NCBI RefSeq assembly: GCF_005281835.1
Contig: NZ_RZIS01000012.1
Coordinates: 48,195-112,194, forward strand
Reading direction: 5' to 3'
Source: Vibrio profundi
GTDB lineage: Bacteria > Pseudomonadota > Gammaproteobacteria > Enterobacterales > Vibrionaceae
DNA length: 64,000 bases
Positions 60,862 through 64,000 of this stretch are shown one piece after another. The position numbers and the translations under genes are program-made. Under the pieces are notes generated by a model. The model was given only the letters and a program-made list of their open reading frames with translations. It searched no databases and was not told the origin of the DNA. Positions within the stretch are counted from its first letter, which is position 1, and the number at the start of each line of letters is the position of its first letter.

Positions 60862-60882
60862 ATGGTCATAATATTTGACCAT
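60862..60882. promoter_or_regulatory. Candidate LysR operator over the lysR start codon
   Basis: Perfect inverted repeat ATGGTCA-7-TGACCAT contains TCA-7-TGA, a T-N11-A LysR box, and overlaps the start codon at 60881, so binding would repress lysR itself. A second dyad AAAAAGC-ATA-GCTTTTT lies at 60838-60854. Confidence 0.6.
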
Positions 60883-61732
60883 GACAAATTTAGAACATTT
60901 ACATGTAATTGAAACGATTTGTGCAGAAGGGAGCTTCCAAAAGGCAAGTGAGAAGCTGCATAAGGTACGTTCCGCTGTGTCGTATTCCGTGAAACAAATG
61001 GAAGCGCACTATGGCGTTCAAATATTTACACGAGATACCTACCGCCCTGAATTAACGGCAGAAGGGAAATTGCTGATCGTTCAAATCAGACGACTACTTC
61101 AACAAGCAACAGAGTTTGAAACCTTCGTTAAGGAAATGAAGGGCGAGGTTGAATCAGAATTGCGGTTAGGTGTGGGCTCATTATTCCCAATCGAAAAGAT
61201 AACCAGCTTACTACTTGCGTTAAAACAGCGTTATCCGACAACAACCATTCATTTAGATATCGAAGTGGCGTCTGGTGAAAGAAGGCTGATTGAAGAAAAT
61301 GTCGATATTGCTATTTATGGGAGCCCTTCGCGTAATAGCGCAGTGGATTACCAAGTCATCGATACGATTAATATACCTTTAGTTATTTCCAAAACATTAC
61401 TGACAGATGGCCAGTCGACCTTAACAGAGTCGGAATTATCCCGTTTCCCTCAAGTCATCATGAAATCTTCAGACCAACAAGCGCCAGATACAGGGATCAT
61501 GGATGATGCTCTGAAATGGTACGTCACAGACCTCACTACAAAAAAATCATTGATCAACTCTGGGTTGGGGTGGGGCAGAATGCCTTATCACTTGGTTGAT
61601 ACAGAAATAGAAACGGGTGCATTAGTAGTTCTTGATACTTACGGAGAGCTAGATTTGCCTATTTATGTCGCGAAACTGAAAAGCAAGCCAATCGGTCCTG
61701 TGGCAAAAGCGATTTGGGAATACTTCCAATAA
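60881..61732 (+). CDS. LysR-family regulator beside the dehalogenase
   Basis: A 283-aa LTTR: HTH LEHLHVIETICAEGSFQKASEKLHKVRSAVSYSVKQMEAHYGVQIFTRDTYRPELTAEG. ATG 60881 has no obvious ribosome site; TTG 60875 is possible. It is about 100 bp from the dehalogenase gene and probably controls that pair. Confidence 0.87.
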   Translation: MTNLEHLHVIETICAEGSFQKASEKLHKVRSAVSYSVKQMEAHYGVQIFTRDTYRPELTAEGKLLIVQIRRLLQQATEFETFVKEMKGEVESELRLGVGSLFPIEKITSLLLALKQRYPTTTIHLDIEVASGERRLIEENVDIAIYGSPSRNSAVDYQVIDTINIPLVISKTLLTDGQSTLTESELSRFPQVIMKSSDQQAPDTGIMDDALKWYVTDLTTKKSLINSGLGWGRMPYHLVDTEIETGALVVLDTYGELDLPIYVAKLKSKPIGPVAKAIWEYFQ

Positions 61733-61886
61733 CTTACGCCGTGACTGGTATAACCATATTTCTTACTCTAATTTCACAGGCTCAGATTTGGTTATCGAAA
61801 ATTCAAATAAGTGCATATTAACCTAATGGTAGAGGTTAGATGTTCTACAATTTGTACGGTGTCTGGGAATACTTAAAGGAGGGAGT

Positions 61887-62189
61887 ATGTTCGCGATACA
61901 CAGAGACTATGTGTTACAGAACCAACATCATTTTCATGCACACTTTCAAGTTAATCCTATCGGGAAGTTGGAATTTGAAATATTAGAATCACATGAGCGG
62001 CATGATACCACCTTTCACCAACTCTCTTTTGAGCGCTATGAGGGGCAGACTAAGGTGCTAGGTTATGATGAAGACGCTAGATCTGGTCAGTGGCAATTAC
62101 TGTTAAATGAAAAAGATGCTGACGAGTTGAATCAGTTGGTGGAGCTAGCGAGAGAAGAGTATGAAATTCTGATGAATGACTTAATGTAA
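61887..62189 (+). CDS. Hypothetical 100-aa protein
   Basis: A small acidic protein with His-rich start (FAIHRDYVLQNQHHFHAHFQVNPIG) and a C-terminal helix (KDADELNQLVELAREEYEILMNDLM). A very strong ribosome site (AAAGGAGGGAGT) and a terminator just after it support a real gene. Family unknown. Confidence 0.75.
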   Translation: MFAIHRDYVLQNQHHFHAHFQVNPIGKLEFEILESHERHDTTFHQLSFERYEGQTKVLGYDEDARSGQWQLLLNEKDADELNQLVELAREEYEILMNDLM

Positions 62190-62235
62190 TGTCCAGTTGG
62201 AGTTTTAGCAGAACTATCGGATGTGCAGACAAATA

Positions 62236-62263
62236 CAAAAAAGCCCAGCGATGCTGGGCTTTC
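62236..62263. terminator. Terminator between the 100-aa gene and trmY
   Basis: Perfect 10-bp stem AAAGCCCAGC/GCTGGGCTTT (62240-62249 with 62253-62262), three-base loop; A-tract on the left makes it good for the minus-strand gene. Confidence 0.85.
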
Positions 62264-62285
62264 GATTTAGAGGATAACAGCAGTG

Positions 62286-62882
62286 CTATGCTCTAAGGTC
62301 GAGTTCGTTATTGATCAAGACTACGCATTGAGAAGCAAATAGCATGTTCGGACCCAAGCTGATTTTTTCCGTTCCTAATCGTTTAAGGCTGTTATAGCTC
62401 TTTTTCGGCATCGGAATATGATCTGTGAGGAGGAAGCAGGGGTTGTCTGCTATTTCGGCATCACGGATGAACTCACCTTTCTTATCCATCATGTAAAGCT
62501 GGTGGTCTTCAGCCAGTTCCTTCACTAGCTTCTCAAAACTGATCGTGCGAACGGTTATTCCAGGCTCTACTTGGCGAGTTTGCTCTTTAGTCATACCTTG
62601 AGAAGCGTCGACAGCACGTACGACTGCTGCTAACAATGCCGACTCGTGAAAACCGCCAATGTTGGTGATTTCGTTAGAATCGAAAGTAATCGTACGAGAA
62701 AAATCTTTGGTACTCTCTAATACTAAGTGGACAGTCACGTTTTCACGGTGGGACTGCGCCACAAAGATAGTGTTCATTAAAGTGTGCGCAAGAATCTCTG
62801 TATGAGCGTCTTGGCCAACACCTTCTAGAATGAGTTTGCTCTCTGTAGGAGCAGCACGAGCACGTAATACGAATGAACGCAT
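62286..62882 (-). CDS. trmY: TrmY-family (pseudouridine methyltransferase) SPOUT protein
   Basis: A 198-aa SPOUT methyltransferase of the TrmY/DUF358 family. In archaea TrmY makes m1-pseudouridine at tRNA position 54. Family features: MRSFVLRARAAP start, TFDSNEITNIGGFHESALLAAVVRAV, CFLLTDHIPMPKKSYNSLKRLGTEKISLGPNMLFASQCVVLINNELD with the SAM-binding knot near the C-terminus. Bacterial tRNAs normally carry ribothymidine at 54, so the substrate here is uncertain. The symbol is by family, not by proven function. Confidence 0.88.
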   Translation of the reverse strand: MRSFVLRARAAPTESKLILEGVGQDAHTEILAHTLMNTIFVAQSHRENVTVHLVLESTKDFSRTITFDSNEITNIGGFHESALLAAVVRAVDASQGMTKEQTRQVEPGITVRTISFEKLVKELAEDHQLYMMDKKGEFIRDAEIADNPCFLLTDHIPMPKKSYNSLKRLGTEKISLGPNMLFASQCVVLINNELDLRA

Positions 62883-63075
62883 GTATAAGACCTAATTCAA
62901 TTTCTAGTGAGTTGCTTAAACCAATAAAGGTTAAGCGTAGATGGCGGTATGTAACTCCTTTCTCTACATGAAGTCAAATCAAGCTGCTAATTAGATGTAT
63001 CGATTAGCCCAGAGAAGCGAATCTTGTGGCAAAATACGATTAGGTAAGATGCAAAAATAACAATCAAGGAAACCT

Positions 63076-63603
63076 ATGAAACTTCTATCCATTGAAAAGT
63101 CTGAATACAGGAAAAAGATTAACACTGTCATTGTTGGCTTCGTGGCTTCGTTAGCAGTTTTAGCTGTTGGGTTTGGAGCAATACTGATTAGTATCTTCGG
63201 TGCTGAACCAAATGTATCTGGGGAGCCGACCGGTAACTTCCACTTAAATCTGATTGGTGTGATTTTAGCGGTCGCTGTAAACAGCTTTTCGTTGAATAAG
63301 CTTAAAGGACAACCTTACTTAAAAGAGGTGGTTTATATTTGGGAACTTAAGCATATCCACAATCGCATTTATAGAAAGCTTAAACATATTAAGAAAGAAG
63401 CAGAAAAGGGGAACCGAACTGCCCTTCAAGTTCTGTACTTCTACTATGTGACTCAAAAGCAAGTCTACGAACTGGATAACAACACGCTCACTATTACAGC
63501 TGTCGTAAAGTCGCTGAATGAAGTAAAAGAACAAGCGGAACGATGGGAACTAGAATTGAGCACAGACGATTTTGAAGTAGAGATGATTAACAATATTGGT
63601 TAG
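63076..63603 (+). CDS. DUF3087 membrane protein
   Basis: A 175-aa protein: two TM helices (about 16-38 and 54-70) and a cytoplasmic helical domain (LKEVVYIWELKHIHNRIYRKLKHIKKEAEKGNRTALQVLYFYYVTQKQVYELDNNTLT) matching DUF3087. AAGGAAACC precedes the ATG. Function unknown; found widely in Vibrio and relatives. Confidence 0.87.
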   Translation: MKLLSIEKSEYRKKINTVIVGFVASLAVLAVGFGAILISIFGAEPNVSGEPTGNFHLNLIGVILAVAVNSFSLNKLKGQPYLKEVVYIWELKHIHNRIYRKLKHIKKEAEKGNRTALQVLYFYYVTQKQVYELDNNTLTITAVVKSLNEVKEQAERWELELSTDDFEVEMINNIG

Positions 63604-63690
63604 ATAGTAGACAAAAGACTGCTTAAAACATCACTTTGATGGACTTTTAGTCATGTAACTACTTTTTTCGAGTTTTTTTAAGAAAAGGGG

Positions 63691-63718
63691 TTGCCAACTT
63701 TAATCTTATCTCTATAAT
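63691..63718 (+). promoter_or_regulatory. rRNA operon promoter P1
   Basis: -35 TTGCCA (63691-63696), -10 TATAAT (63713-63718), 16-bp spacer, followed by the GC-rich GCCGCC discriminator typical of stringently controlled rrn promoters. An A/T-rich UP-element-like stretch lies just upstream (63659-63685). Confidence 0.85.
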
Positions 63719-63805
63719 GCCGCCTCACTGACACGGCAGAGCCCACAAGGCTTCAGCGAAGAATGTCAGTTAGGCTTCTAGATAAAAAGATTTTTTAAAA
63801 AGTGT

Positions 63806-63833
63806 TTGACACAATAAATTATCTCGCTAGAAT
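63806..63833 (+). promoter_or_regulatory. rRNA operon promoter P2
   Basis: -35 TTGACA (63806-63811) and -10 TAGAAT (63828-63833) with 16-bp spacing, discriminator GGCCGCC. Confidence 0.85.
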
Positions 63834-64000
63834 GGCCGCCTCTTCCGATGTGATGTAAGTCGCAAAGAAGAATAGCTCTTTAACAATTTAAACCTATCAA
63901 TCTGTGTGGGCACTCGTTGATGAATATCAAAAATTGATTCTTAGGAATCACTTTGGTTTCAATGAACTGAGTGACCAATCAAGACTTCGGTCTTGGCACA
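63834..64000 (+). other. 16S rRNA leader with boxA (operon start, partial)
   Basis: The leader carries boxA GCTCTTTAACAA (63875-63886), used by the Nus antitermination complex. Downstream sequence to the window end (TGAACTGAGTGACCAATCAAGACTTCGGTCTTGGCACA) resembles the usual Vibrio 16S leader and contains no mature 16S 5' end; the gene begins beyond position 64000. Confidence 0.85.

Noticed and set aside
63887..64000. 16S rRNA gene start
   Set aside because: The mature 5' end (AGAGTTTGATC-type sequence) is not reached; only the leader is present.

Overview
The window looks like chromosomal DNA of a Vibrio species or a close relative (Gammaproteobacteria). Supporting signs are a bacterial TrmY homologue, a DUF3012 lipoprotein, a SigZ/ArsR/Cu-Zn permease locus, a TPP-riboswitch thiD-thiZXY-tenA operon, an FMN-riboswitch ribB and an rRNA operon leader at the right end. 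This assignment rests on recognised gene families only; no database was searched. There is no prophage, integron, insertion sequence or CRISPR array. Genes are dense, with many LysR, AraC and other regulators divergent from the units they probably control.

Region by region. 1-4.5 kb: the end of a Gfo/Idh/MocA oxidoreductase, an AgaR-like DeoR repressor, an SGNH hydrolase, a GAF-GGDEF diguanylate cyclase, a DUF3012 lipoprotein and a ribosome hibernation factor. 4.9-11.2 kb: pstSCAB (minus strand, no phoU) divergent from an unusual two-component system, in which a 19-codon leader ORF is followed by a multi-TM histidine kinase and a response regulator with an ArsR-like winged helix. 11.3-21.8 kb: a LysR/nitrilase pair, then a LysR-controlled operon of RidA, aldehyde dehydrogenase, M19 'dipeptidase' lacking canonical metal ligands, BCCT transporter, a 580-aa protein of unknown function and a DUF3726 protein. 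This is the best candidate for an undescribed pathway, probably import and catabolism of a betaine-like or small amine compound. 22.4-37.5 kb: a YfcC transporter, cold-shock protein, OmpW, several SDRs with their regulators (HxlR, AraC), and a five-gene run (GNAT, Asp/Glu racemase-like, YqfO, DUF2834, DUF2867).

37.6-50.6 kb: LysR regulators, FMN-riboswitch ribB, PAP2 phosphatase, a pirin/isochorismatase operon, and the thiamine-precursor salvage operon. In that operon the TPP aptamer, anti-sequestor and SD-sequestor pairings can be read from the sequence. A GlxA-type regulator faces a cysteine hydrolase. 50.6-53.1 kb: a FrnE/DsbA-like oxidoreductase and a TauE permease are separated by about 0.84 kb of apparently inserted DNA carrying an exported-protein gene. 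The insert is flanked by a ~191-bp direct repeat of the TauE gene 3' end.

53.3-64 kb: a perfect 18+18 palindrome, a His-rich micro-protein ahead of an MFS transporter, a YitT protein, the sigZ-arsR pair divergent from an SO_0444-type Cu/Zn permease with a visible operator, a haloalkane dehalogenase with an SDR-DUF1330 fusion opposite a LysR gene, TrmY, DUF3087, and the P1/P2 promoters and boxA of an rRNA operon whose 16S gene begins beyond the window.

Start sites were chosen by ribosome-binding site and family alignment, so some differ from the longest possible frame. Family names are from memory of conserved motifs.
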